DNA of 12,874 nucleotides from an uncultured Oscillospiraceae bacterium. Its GTDB lineage: Bacteria > Bacillota > Clostridia > Oscillospirales > Ruminococcaceae. Shown piece after piece: positions 6,044 through 12,695 of the stretch. The position numbers and the translations under genes are program-made. The stretch covers positions 1 to 12,874 of the forward strand of contig CAKSPU010000055.1 of the NCBI GenBank assembly GCA_934486875.1, read 5' to 3'. Numbering within the stretch: the stretch's first letter is position 1; each line of letters begins with the position of its first letter. Below the pieces are notes generated by a model. The model worked only from the letters and a program-made list of their open reading frames with translations. It searched no databases and was not told the origin of the DNA.

Positions 6044-8242
6044 ATGAAAAGAAAGATAGCCGCTCTTATGGCAGTGATACTTGCAGCGGGAACAGTCCCG
6101 GCAGTGCCCTTTACAGCCTTTGCGGAAGCTGACAGTGCCGCAGCTCAGACCGCTTCCGCATCATCTGAAAAGAAGGATACCGCTTCTGAGGAGGAACAGA
6201 TGAAAAATGCCCTTGCCCTTGTAAAATCAAGGATAATCATTCCCGAGGAATACAGCAGCTTTTCTTACAGCACAAACCAGTCTGACGGTATGCGTTCCTA
6301 TTCATTCACCTGGACAGAACCCACAGGCAGCCGCTCATATTCTGTCAGGGTCAAAGGGGATATCATCACATCTTACCGTTCTCCCACAGAAAACAGCGGG
6401 AAGCCGGGAATTTCCAATCACAATTCATCTTATTTTACAAACAAGGCTCTCAGCTGGATATATAAGGTAAATCCATCAATGAAGGGATTCCTCACCAAAT
6501 CGGGCATAAGTCTCAGCGTTAATGATGACTCGGTATATGTAAGCTTTGACAGGGCATTCGGCGGTCTTAAAGTTAGGGGCGGCAACTGGGCGAATGTTAC
6601 CCTTGATAAATACACAGGCGAGGTAACGGAATATAACGGCGTGTGGTGGCAGAACGCTGAATTTGTCTCCTCCGCAGGAGCGCTTTCACAGGAGGATATC
6701 AAGAAGATCTACTGCGATGAAGTGACCATAAAGCCATTTTATCGCATTTATACCGATGAGGCTACAGGCAGGAAAAAGACAAATATTGTCTATGAGCCTA
6801 TGAACAGCTATACCTATGATGCTCTCACAGGCAAGCACTCTTCAATGGACGATGATTACGTGAAGTATATGAATACCGACCTTTACGATAACGGAGTGGC
6901 TCTTGACGGAGAGGGTGAGGCAATAGAAGAAGAAACAGTTGCTGATGAATGCGCTGTCGAAAATCCCGCAACAGGTGTAAGCTTCACCGAAGAGGAACTT
7001 GCCGCCGCCGCCGACCTCAGCACAATGCTCACCTCCGAGCAGTTCAGGGCGCTTGCCGTAAAGGACAAGTATATGGGCATAACCGAAAAGTATCTTGTCA
7101 AAAATTTCAACATTGAAAAAAATGACAATGCAGAATGCGGCTTTGCCATAACCTGCAATATGATAATAAACAACAAGACCGAGAACCGCACTGTGGTCAT
7201 CACCGCTGACGCAAAATCGGGCAAAATAATGAGCTTCTATACTTATTCCGATGAGAGCAAGGCGGAGATAAATGTCAAGAAGGCAACTACCCTTGCAAAT
7301 GCCGCTCTGAAATATTATTACGGCGATATTGCCGATGAATACAAGGCAGATGCATCAAATACCGCTCCCGTAAGCAGCAGCGGCAGCTATAAGGAAACAA
7401 GCCGTACAATGCGCTACAACCGCTATGTGAACAACATTCAGGTCACGGGAAATTATATCAATATCACCGTTAATTCCGCAGGCAAGGTAACGTCTGTATA
7501 CTATAATCACGACAGGGACGTTGATTTCGGTGACGGACTTATCATAAACAAGGAAACAGCCCTTAAGCTCCTCTGCGAGCAGCAGGATATGGAGCTGTAT
7601 TATGACGGATTCCTTGACCTTGAATCAAATGTCCATACATATTTTCAGTATTCAATGCCGAGCTGGAGAATAAATGCCGTAAACGGAAAGCTTTGCGAAT
7701 ATAACGGAAAGACCGTATCAAAGGCTGCAAAGAACCCCGATACCTGCCCTTACAAGGACATCGCACAGTCTCCCTATAGGAGTGAAATAACCGCCCTTTA
7801 CGAGCACAATGTAAGAATATATGAGGGCAGCGAGTTCAAGCCCACGGAGAAAATGACATTCAGCGAGTTCACACGGCTCCTTGATACTGTCACAGGCTAT
7901 GGCTATGAGCCTGTTCCTCTTGAGGATGTCCCAGAGGACAACGGCAGCACCGCTGAAAGCAAGACAGCCGCAAGCGAATATTTCACCCGAATGACCCTTG
8001 CAAAGGAATTTGTAAGAGCTGCAAATGCAGACAGATTTGCGGGCTATACAGCTATCTACAAGTCACCCTTTACCGATGTAGGCTCCAAGGACGAAAACTT
8101 AGGCTATGCCGCACTTGCCTATGCAATGGGCGCAGTAAAGGCAGGCAAGGACGGAAAGTTCTATCCGAATGCCTATGTTACAAGGGAATATGCATATCAC
8201 TGCGCATATAATTATCTGAAAGCTATGTCGGATAACGGCTGA
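6044..8242 (+). CDS. Secreted YcdB/PepSY-like protein with C-terminal SLH region
   Basis: A 732-residue exported protein. A signal peptide (MKRKIAALMAVILAAGTVPA..., cleavage likely near AFA-EA at 25-29) is followed by a low-complexity Ala/Ser/Glu linker (~28-55). Residues ~60-560 contain repeated YcdB/YcdC-PepSY-like beta units. Examples are YSFTWTEPTGSRSYSVRVKG (86-105), VTLDKYTGEVTEYNG (185-199), VVITADAKSGKIMSFYTY (384-401) and ITVNSAGKVTSVYY (474-487). The C-terminus carries SLH-like motifs at ~569-615 (YKDIAQSPYRSEITALYEH) and ~673-725 (SPFTDVGSKDE...AVKAGKDGKFYPNAYVTREY), which usually anchor proteins to the cell wall. GAAAGGAAAG precedes ATG 6044. It lies 22 bases before the next secreted-protein gene, probably in one transcript. 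The substrate or partner is unknown; PepSY-type domains often inhibit or bind peptidases. Confidence 0.78.
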   Translation: MKRKIAALMAVILAAGTVPAVPFTAFAEADSAAAQTASASSEKKDTASEEEQMKNALALVKSRIIIPEEYSSFSYSTNQSDGMRSYSFTWTEPTGSRSYSVRVKGDIITSYRSPTENSGKPGISNHNSSYFTNKALSWIYKVNPSMKGFLTKSGISLSVNDDSVYVSFDRAFGGLKVRGGNWANVTLDKYTGEVTEYNGVWWQNAEFVSSAGALSQEDIKKIYCDEVTIKPFYRIYTDEATGRKKTNIVYEPMNSYTYDALTGKHSSMDDDYVKYMNTDLYDNGVALDGEGEAIEEETVADECAVENPATGVSFTEEELAAAADLSTMLTSEQFRALAVKDKYMGITEKYLVKNFNIEKNDNAECGFAITCNMIINNKTENRTVVITADAKSGKIMSFYTYSDESKAEINVKKATTLANAALKYYYGDIADEYKADASNTAPVSSSGSYKETSRTMRYNRYVNNIQVTGNYINITVNSAGKVTSVYYNHDRDVDFGDGLIINKETALKLLCEQQDMELYYDGFLDLESNVHTYFQYSMPSWRINAVNGKLCEYNGKTVSKAAKNPDTCPYKDIAQSPYRSEITALYEHNVRIYEGSEFKPTEKMTFSEFTRLLDTVTGYGYEPVPLEDVPEDNGSTAESKTAASEYFTRMTLAKEFVRAANADRFAGYTAIYKSPFTDVGSKDENLGYAALAYAMGAVKAGKDGKFYPNAYVTREYAYHCAYNYLKAMSDNG

Positions 8243-8264
8243 TTGTAATATTGAGGTGCATAAA

Positions 8265-8954
8265 ATGAGAAAAGCATTATCAAAATGTGCAGCATTGCTT
8301 TTAGCAATGACAACAATTGCGGCGTGTCCGTTATCTGCCGAAGCGTCCACGCTTAAAACCGAGAACGGCATCAGATACATTCAGTATGACAGCGGCGAAA
8401 CAAAGCCGTACACAGGCTGGACAACAAAATCGGGAAAGCGTTATTATTACAAAAACGGCATTATGAAGAAAAACTGCTGGCTTACCGTGAACGGCAGGAA
8501 AAAATATTTTCTTACAAAGGACGGCTCTGTGGCAGTTGGCAAGGTCACTGTTTCGGGCGTTGAGTATGATTTCGATGATAAAGGACAGCTTATTCCCGAT
8601 GAGTGGGGAATAACGCTTATCGCAAGTGAAGTTACTCCCACAGGTATGAATGTCGAGTACCTCTGGGACGGAACAAAAACATCGGGAGAGCTCCAGTGCG
8701 GAGAGTCATTTTATCTCGAACAGTACAAAAACGGCAAATGGGAAAGGCTTCCCGTCATAAGTGATGATATCATTGCCTTTATAGCTATATCCTACAGCCT
8801 GAATGAAAATGAACCTTTCGTTCAGACCAAAGAATGGAGCGATATATACGGCTCGCTTGAAAGCGGGAATTACAGATTCTGCACTGATATACTGGATTTC
8901 CGCAGAGCAGGAGACTATGACAGCAAGATATATTATGCATACTTTAAAATTTAA
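8265..8954 (+). CDS. Secreted protein with cell-wall-binding repeats and a C-terminal Ig-like domain
   Basis: A 229-residue exported protein. An N-terminal signal (MRKALSKCAALLLAMTTIAAC) ends in IAAC, which fits a lipobox, so it may be a lipoprotein; cleavage by signal peptidase I near AEAS is the alternative. Residues ~45-115 hold choline-binding-type CW repeats rich in Gly, Trp and Tyr (TGWTTKSGKRYYYKNGIMKK, CWLTVNGRKKYFLTKDGSVA). The rest (~118-229) resembles the bacterial Ig-like domain often seen in Clostridia (WGITLIASEVTPTGMNVEY ... YGSLESGNYRFCTDI). I start it at ATG 8265 because GAGGTG (8253-8258) is the ribosome binding site; a GTG inside that site at 8256 is an unlikely start. It is likely co-transcribed with the SLH gene. 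Role: cell-surface protein of unknown function. Confidence 0.72.
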   Translation: MRKALSKCAALLLAMTTIAACPLSAEASTLKTENGIRYIQYDSGETKPYTGWTTKSGKRYYYKNGIMKKNCWLTVNGRKKYFLTKDGSVAVGKVTVSGVEYDFDDKGQLIPDEWGITLIASEVTPTGMNVEYLWDGTKTSGELQCGESFYLEQYKNGKWERLPVISDDIIAFIAISYSLNENEPFVQTKEWSDIYGSLESGNYRFCTDILDFRRAGDYDSKIYYAYFKI

Positions 8955-8964
8955 ACAGGTGTAA

Positions 8965-9065
8965 TACTAAACACCAATTGAATTATGGGAATCTCTCGCC
9001 GCAAAACCGCATATATCAAAGCTTTTGCAGCGATTTCTTCTCCATAATTCTAATGGTGTTTAGTA
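8965..9065. repeat. 101-bp palindromic MITE-like element (copy 2)
   Basis: The terminal inverted repeats match at 22 of 24 bases: TACTAAACACCA at 8965-8976 and its exact complement at 9054-9065, then GAATTATGG and CCATAATTC. Internal CGCCGCAAAA / TTTTGCAGCG pairing carries the symmetry almost to the centre, so a transcript would fold into one long hairpin. TAA triplets flank it directly at 8962-8964 and 9066-9068. The termini share TACTAA..ACCAATT with the element at 5063-5238, so the two belong to one family. It starts 10 bases after the stop codon of the preceding gene. Confidence 0.72.
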
Positions 9066-9072
9066 TAACATA

Positions 9073-9102
9073 AAAACGGTCAGCCGAAAAGCTGACCGTT
9101 TT
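9073..9102. terminator. Bidirectional intrinsic terminator between the surface protein gene and dpaB
   Basis: AAAACGGTCAGC (9073-9084) and GCTGACCGTTTT (9091-9102) form a perfect 12-bp stem with a 6-base loop; A and T runs at both edges allow use in either direction. On the minus strand it lies directly after the dpaB stop codon (9106-9108). Confidence 0.88.
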
Positions 9103-9105
9103 GTA

Positions 9106-9396
9106 TTATGCCAGTATGGGCTGGAGCTGTCTGCCGTTTAAAGCAGCCTTTGCAGCCTCGGGTATCACAGAAAAATCAGCCACAGCCGATCGTGGCTTTT
9201 TTACGAAATCGTCCTGCCTGAAAGGCACGAAGTATATGTTTTTGATGTTGAGCAGTGCGCCAATGTTTTTGGCGGAAGCGGAAAGTGCATCATTGGTGGC
9301 AGCGGCTATGAGAACGGGTCTGCCGTTTCTCAGGTGTGACTTTACCGCCATTGTAACAGGTGTTGCTGTAATCATAAAACGGAAACTTTTCAGCAC
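9106..9396 (-). pseudogene. dpaB: Dipicolinate synthase subunit B, C-terminal fragment cut by insertion
   Basis: The frame encodes the last ~45% of dipicolinate synthase subunit B (SpoVFB/DpaB), which with DpaA makes dipicolinic acid in the mother cell for the spore core. Family-specific stretches are ITATPVTMAVKSHLRNGRPV, TNDALSASAKNIGALL, NIYFVPFRQDD, KKPRSAVA and ALNGRQLQPIL, ending with TAA just before a terminator. Full-length proteins are ~195-200 residues. Here similarity begins only near 9376; the codons upstream (VLKSFRF) do not look like the family, and the frame meets a stop at 9427-9429, five bases from the recombinase stop. The first half, including the flavoprotein-like nucleotide-binding region, is missing. 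GTG 9396 or ATG 9375 could start only a non-functional stub. The gene is probably split by the adjacent element rather than decayed, since what remains is intact. Confidence in the family is high. Confidence 0.88.
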
Positions 9397-9430
9397 TGTT
9401 TCCGTTTGAGTTTGTAACCTGTGCTGTTAC
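9377..9430. other. Predicted attachment-site junction (host dpaB / mobile element)
   Basis: Host-like coding similarity to DpaB stops near 9376 and the recombinase gene ends at 9432, so the recombination junction should lie in between. The interval is rich in symmetry: AAACGGAAAC (9377-9386) and GTTTCCGTTT (9398-9407) form a perfect 10-bp inverted repeat with an 11-base spacer, CAGCAC (9391-9396) pairs with GTGCTG (9421-9426), and GTAAC (9414-9418) pairs with GTTAC (9426-9430). Large serine recombinases use short, partly palindromic sites of about 40-50 bp, usually next to their own gene. The exact crossover dinucleotide cannot be set without the other end. The 10-bp repeat could instead act as a terminator for the recombinase. 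Confidence 0.5.
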
Positions 9431-9431
9431 G

Positions 9432-11048
9432 TCACAAACTCTTTGTAAAAATATGCATATTTTCTCCGTCCCACGTAATCTTACTAACACATTGTCTCAA
9501 AAAATTTCGTTTGTTTTCCACACTAAGAGTATTAAAATTTTCTTTAAAAATTTTAAATGCTTCCTCAACATCTGATATCCTTGATGTGCTTTCATCACTA
9601 TACGATACCGCAAGTTTTAAAGCATCCACTTCTTTATCAATTTGTTTTATTTCATCATCAAGGCTAACAACCGCTTTGTCAATATATTCTAATGTACGAG
9701 GATTAGCATTAGATTTCAATAAATTAATAAGGTCTCCAATTTCTTTTTGCTTTTTTAATTTTTCAGATTCATAATTATTTATTTGTTGTTTATATGTTTG
9801 ACTATTATTGCTTTTTTTGATATCACTCAAATATTTGTTAAATACGTTTCCTTCAATATCGTAATTTAATAAAATATTACATATAGCTTTATCGGCATAT
9901 AATCCATTTAAATTTTTATTGTTACATTTTTGACGATTACTATGTTCTTTTAATTCACACATATAAACATATGGTTTTACTCCGCTTTTATTTTCTTTAT
10001 AATACTTAGGACGCATATAGTGACCACAACTACATACAAGTAAACCTGATAACAATGCAACAGGATTATGAGATTGTTTAAAGCGAATTTTTTTATCAGT
10101 ATTACTTGTCAAAATATTTTGCACTTGTGCAAATGTTTGTCCGTCAATAATTCCTTTATGTTTTCCAACAGATATAATCCATTTATCAGAGTCATTAATA
10201 ATTCTATTACTATTAGTTGTTCCTTGTGTTTTAGCATAACCTACAAATCCAAATTCACCTGTACAATCGTCAATAGTACAACACATATTACTATCGTGAC
10301 TTTCAAAATAATTATATCCATATACATCAGCAATACAATATACGGGGTTAGTTAATATTTTACGTATGGTAGTCACACTGAAATTCTTATTTTGCCGTGA
10401 TTTAATATTATAATTAATACAATAGGTCATTAATTTGTTTAATGATCTTAATTCTAAATATTTATTAAATAATAGCTTAATAGTGACGCTTTCTTCATTT
10501 TGTACAAGTCTAAAATAATAGCGCTTTGAATCAACACCGTCAGTATTTTCAACTTTTTCAGATGAATATCCTAAAGGAGTAATACCGCCAAGCCACCTAC
10601 CTGTCTTTGCAAGCATATACATATTATCTTTGACACGTTCAGCGATAGTTTCACGTTCAAGCTGTGCAAAAACAGCAGCAATATTCATCATTGCTCTACC
10701 CATAGGTGTTGATGTATCAAATTGTTCTTTGATAGATATAAATGATGTATTATAACTATTTAACTTATCTATAAGACTTGAAAAATCTCCAACATTACGG
10801 CTAATTCTATCAAGACGATATACTATAATTAAATCAAAAGGGACATTAAATTCTTCTGTCATCATCTTTTGAAATTGTGGTCTGTTTAAATTTTTCCCAG
10901 AGAAACCTTCATCTTCAAAAATAGATATTGAATGTGTTTCATCAGAAAAATGAGATTTAATATAATTCTCACACATTTCAATTTGGTTCTCGATACTTTC
11001 ACCTTTGCCTGTAAACTTAGATTTTCGAGAATATATCGCAATTTTCAT
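9432..11048 (-). CDS. Large serine recombinase (site-specific integrase/excisionase)
   Basis: A 538-residue recombinase that cuts and rejoins DNA at attachment sites through a serine-DNA link. The resolvase domain (1-~150) has the catalytic Ser7 in YSRKS, the conserved GFSGKNLNRPQFQ (48-60), VYRLDRISRN (76-85) and RAMMNIAAVFAQLERETIAERV (118-139). The recombinase domain covers ~155-310 (GITPLGY; LTNPVYCIADVYG). A zinc ribbon uses C339, C341, C364 and C375 (VCSCG...YMC...KC), and a coiled coil spans ~420-480, as in integrases that control excision direction. I chose ATG 11048: AAAGGAA precedes it, the conserved N-terminus MKIAIYSRKS starts there, and the longer open frame runs through the promoter. 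It stops five bases before the stop that ends the dpaB frame and is probably what inserted, and could excise, this element. Confidence 0.96.
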   Translation of the reverse strand: MKIAIYSRKSKFTGKGESIENQIEMCENYIKSHFSDETHSISIFEDEGFSGKNLNRPQFQKMMTEEFNVPFDLIIVYRLDRISRNVGDFSSLIDKLNSYNTSFISIKEQFDTSTPMGRAMMNIAAVFAQLERETIAERVKDNMYMLAKTGRWLGGITPLGYSSEKVENTDGVDSKRYYFRLVQNEESVTIKLLFNKYLELRSLNKLMTYCINYNIKSRQNKNFSVTTIRKILTNPVYCIADVYGYNYFESHDSNMCCTIDDCTGEFGFVGYAKTQGTTNSNRIINDSDKWIISVGKHKGIIDGQTFAQVQNILTSNTDKKIRFKQSHNPVALLSGLLVCSCGHYMRPKYYKENKSGVKPYVYMCELKEHSNRQKCNNKNLNGLYADKAICNILLNYDIEGNVFNKYLSDIKKSNNSQTYKQQINNYESEKLKKQKEIGDLINLLKSNANPRTLEYIDKAVVSLDDEIKQIDKEVDALKLAVSYSDESTSRISDVEEAFKIFKENFNTLSVENKRNFLRQCVSKITWDGENMHIFTKSL

Positions 11049-11079
11049 AATAATATTCCTTTCTATAGGATAATATTTT

Positions 11080-11108
11080 ATTATAGCACAATTTATAAAA
11101 AATAGCAA
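11080..11108 (-). promoter_or_regulatory. Promoter of the serine recombinase gene
   Basis: Read on the minus strand: -35 TTGCTA (11108-11103), 17-base spacer, consensus -10 TATAAT (11085-11080). Transcription would start about 25 bases before the recombinase ATG. It looks like an ordinary sigma-A site. I did not find a clear mother-cell sigma-E or sigma-K promoter, which sporulation-timed excision would favour, though those consensus sequences are hard to judge by eye. Confidence 0.7.
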
Positions 11109-11179
11109 CAAAAAAATATATACATTAATGAGATAAAAAAACATAAATTATTGTGTTATAATTTTGTACAAATTTTCCC

Positions 11180-11208
11180 TTGACATTTTATTGAAAAAAC
11201 AATATACT
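11180..11208 (+). promoter_or_regulatory. Strong sigma-A promoter of the small membrane-protein gene
   Basis: Perfect -35 TTGACA (11180-11185), exactly 17 bases, then -10 TATACT (11203-11208). It points away from the recombinase promoter 71 bases to the left and leaves a ~100-base leader before the ATG at 11314. Confidence 0.8.
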
Positions 11209-11265
11209 TTTATACAAGAGAGTTTTCTCAAAAAGGAGGGTAGGCTAAATTTATAAAGAGGTATA

Positions 11266-11310
11266 TCACCTATATTATAAAATATAACTTCCATATGGAA
11301 GGAGGTGATC
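11266..11310 (+). promoter_or_regulatory. Perfect Shine-Dalgarno with possible sequestering leader structure
   Basis: AAGGAGGTGATC (11299-11310) matches the full anti-Shine-Dalgarno end of 16S rRNA. ATCACCT in the leader at about 11267-11273 is complementary to AGGTGAT (11303-11309) within it, and CTTCCATATGGAAG (11288-11301) is a perfect palindrome that overlaps its first bases. The ribosome site could therefore be folded away. Another RBS-like GGAGG at 11236-11240 has no ATG behind it. Confidence 0.4.
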
Positions 11311-11313
11311 GTT

Positions 11314-11586
11314 ATGGATTTAGAAAAGATTATTAAATCTTTGCCTAATCTTAAAACCTCTTTTTCAGTTGATTATTCAGAAAGTGATGATCATGGAAAA
11401 AAGAATAAGCGTTTTAAAATTCAGAGCGAAGGTTTAACTGTGGCTCTATTATTGATGATTACTATAATACCTTTTTTTATTTATATTTCTAAAAATAATA
11501 ATTATAATGAAATTAATGCATCATATAAAAATGAATGTTCTACTTATACTACAGATACAACAAATACCTCTTGTGATAATAATTAA
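11314..11586 (+). CDS. Small single-helix membrane protein of the mobile element
   Basis: A 90-residue protein I do not recognise. A charged N-terminal part (MDLEKIIKSLPNLKTSFSV, then KKNKRFKIQSEG) of ~42 residues is followed by one hydrophobic segment (~43-59, LTVALLLMITIIPFFIYIS). The C-terminal tail is rich in Asn, Thr and Ser, with two cysteines (CSTYTTDTTNTSCDNN). With no cleavable signal, it is probably a bitopic membrane protein; the second cysteine is four residues from the end. ATG 11314 is set by the perfect AAGGAGGTGATC site; the in-frame GTG at 11305 lies within it. It has its own consensus promoter, opposite in direction to the recombinase, so it may be expressed in the integrated state. 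A lysogeny-stage function such as exclusion is possible but not shown. Confidence 0.7.
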   Translation: MDLEKIIKSLPNLKTSFSVDYSESDDHGKKNKRFKIQSEGLTVALLLMITIIPFFIYISKNNNYNEINASYKNECSTYTTDTTNTSCDNN

Positions 11587-11635
11587 ATTTTATACTTAAT
11601 ATAATATTATGAAAAATCCAATACATAGTAAAAAA

Positions 11636-11667
11636 TAGGGATAACGATTTTTATTTCGTTATCCCTA
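11636..11667 (-). terminator. Intrinsic terminator at the end of the phage late operon
   Basis: TAGGGATAACGA (11636-11647) and TCGTTATCCCTA (11656-11667) form a perfect 12-bp stem with an 8-base loop. Read on the minus strand it is followed by TTTTTTAC, a strong T-tract, four bases after the holin-like gene. It may also stop the small + strand gene. Confidence 0.88.
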
Positions 11668-11670
11668 AAT

Positions 11671-12102
11671 TTATATCAATTTATATCTCGGCTTGTCCTC
11701 TCCGAATACCTTCCAGCGTATAACATCATCAAGTACAATCCCTATAGCACTCAAGAAATACCATAACACCGAACTCCTGACCGATATCTGTCCCAGCAAA
11801 TTAAGCGGATACTGCGAATAGTCCCACACATTCCACCCAAGCCCAAGATTGACAATGCAACCAGTGATAAATTCCAGCATTGTGATTATAACACAGCCAA
11901 TTGCCATCTGAATAAGTAGGGGAGTGTCCCAGCTCAGTATCTCGTTAATTAGTCCGAGACAAATAAAACAGATACCGCCAAGAATACCCATTGTCCAGTG
12001 ACTATAACCTCGCCAAACAACTTCAAGAGCCATATACACTATGCCACCGATAACCCCAAGAAATAAATACTTAGCAATTGGCTTTAGCTCATTCATCATC
12101 AT
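11671..12102 (-). CDS. PF06541-type (putative ABC-transporter type IV) membrane protein, holin-like position
   Basis: A 143-residue protein with about four hydrophobic segments (residues ~8-26, 35-52, 58-80 and 108-125). The stretch LEFITGCIVNLGLGWNVWDYSQYPLNLLGQI fits the signature of the 'putative ABC-transporter type IV' family PF06541 (E-x-x-TG...WDYS..PLN..G). Copies in clostridial prophages lie at the end of tail operons, where a holin would be; a lysis role is inferred from that place, not from a tested function. It overlaps the end of the upstream gene in the ATGATGATGATGAATGA stretch, so translation is probably coupled. Any of the ATGs at 12102, 12099 or 12096 could be the start, with GGTGATG as a weak ribosome site. 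No endolysin gene follows before the terminator. Confidence 0.72.
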   Translation of the reverse strand: MMMNELKPIAKYLFLGVIGGIVYMALEVVWRGYSHWTMGILGGICFICLGLINEILSWDTPLLIQMAIGCVIITMLEFITGCIVNLGLGWNVWDYSQYPLNLLGQISVRSSVLWYFLSAIGIVLDDVIRWKVFGEDKPRYKLI

Positions 12103-12691
12103 CACCAACAAGCGAAGCCATAATTACGTTATACTGAGCCTGATACTTCTCATTAAGCTGAGTTACACCATATTCTACAGCCTTAACTTCTTCCGCATCA
12201 GTCATTTCCTCAACCTGTCTCATAAGAAGATTGCAATATGTGGTATGATGTGTCTTGTAGGCAACCGCAGCATTGGCAACAGCAAGAAAATCATCAGCTG
12301 AATAAACTTCACACGGATTTCCGTCACTGTGATAAGGCACTGCCTTGCCTGTCTGAGCTACAGCCATCCAAGCGAGTATGTTTGCCTGATCTTCAATAGT
12401 CATCGAATAATGTTTGTCTCCGACATCAACACCCGATATAATAGCTGCTTCACAAACCTTGGAAAGCTCTTCCTTTTTGTCAGGGATAATACTTTCTGCT
12501 GATACGGAAGATTCGGTAATTCCGGCAATGCCGCCCTCATCATCAGTTACGATATCGAAATTAGGATATAATCTAATGATTTTCTGCGCCAAATCCGACC
12601 CGTCAGCCACAACAAAATCCGCATCACCCATAAAATCCGTGTCCGGATATGCCGAATTTGTAACATAATTTCCGTCGCAATATAATACCAT
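12089..12691 (-). CDS. Phage tail-associated protein, DUF4376-like
   Basis: A 200-residue acidic soluble protein. The N-terminal ~60 residues (MVLYCDGNYVTNSAYPDTDF ... LYPNFDIVTDDEGGIAGI) look like a small beta domain. From ~100 on, a helical part (IEDQANILAWMAVAQTGKAV, SDGNPCEVYSADDFLAVANA, TTYCNLLMRQVEEMTDAEEV) resembles DUF4376 proteins encoded next to phage tail fibres. It ends in VGDDDE. I start it at ATG 12691 because GGGGGGTG precedes it and overlaps the stop of the upstream gene (12696-12698); the longer frame to 12748 would run inside that gene. Its end overlaps the start of the PF06541-type gene. The three genes thus form one tightly packed late operon. The DUF assignment is tentative. 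Confidence 0.6.
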   Translation of the reverse strand: MVLYCDGNYVTNSAYPDTDFMGDADFVVADGSDLAQKIIRLYPNFDIVTDDEGGIAGITESSVSAESIIPDKKEELSKVCEAAIISGVDVGDKHYSMTIEDQANILAWMAVAQTGKAVPYHSDGNPCEVYSADDFLAVANAAVAYKTHHTTYCNLLMRQVEEMTDAEEVKAVEYGVTQLNEKYQAQYNVIMASLVGDDDE

Positions 12692-12695
12692 AACA

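Noticed and set aside
9101..9409. Plus-strand frame of 102 codons opposite dpaB
   Set aside because: The minus strand encodes clear DpaB sequence; the plus-strand protein has no recognisable family or ribosome site.
11049..11144. N-terminal extension of the recombinase (32 hydrophobic residues)
   Set aside because: The extension covers the recombinase promoter and is an accident of AT-rich DNA; the conserved resolvase N-terminus starts at 11048 with its own ribosome site.
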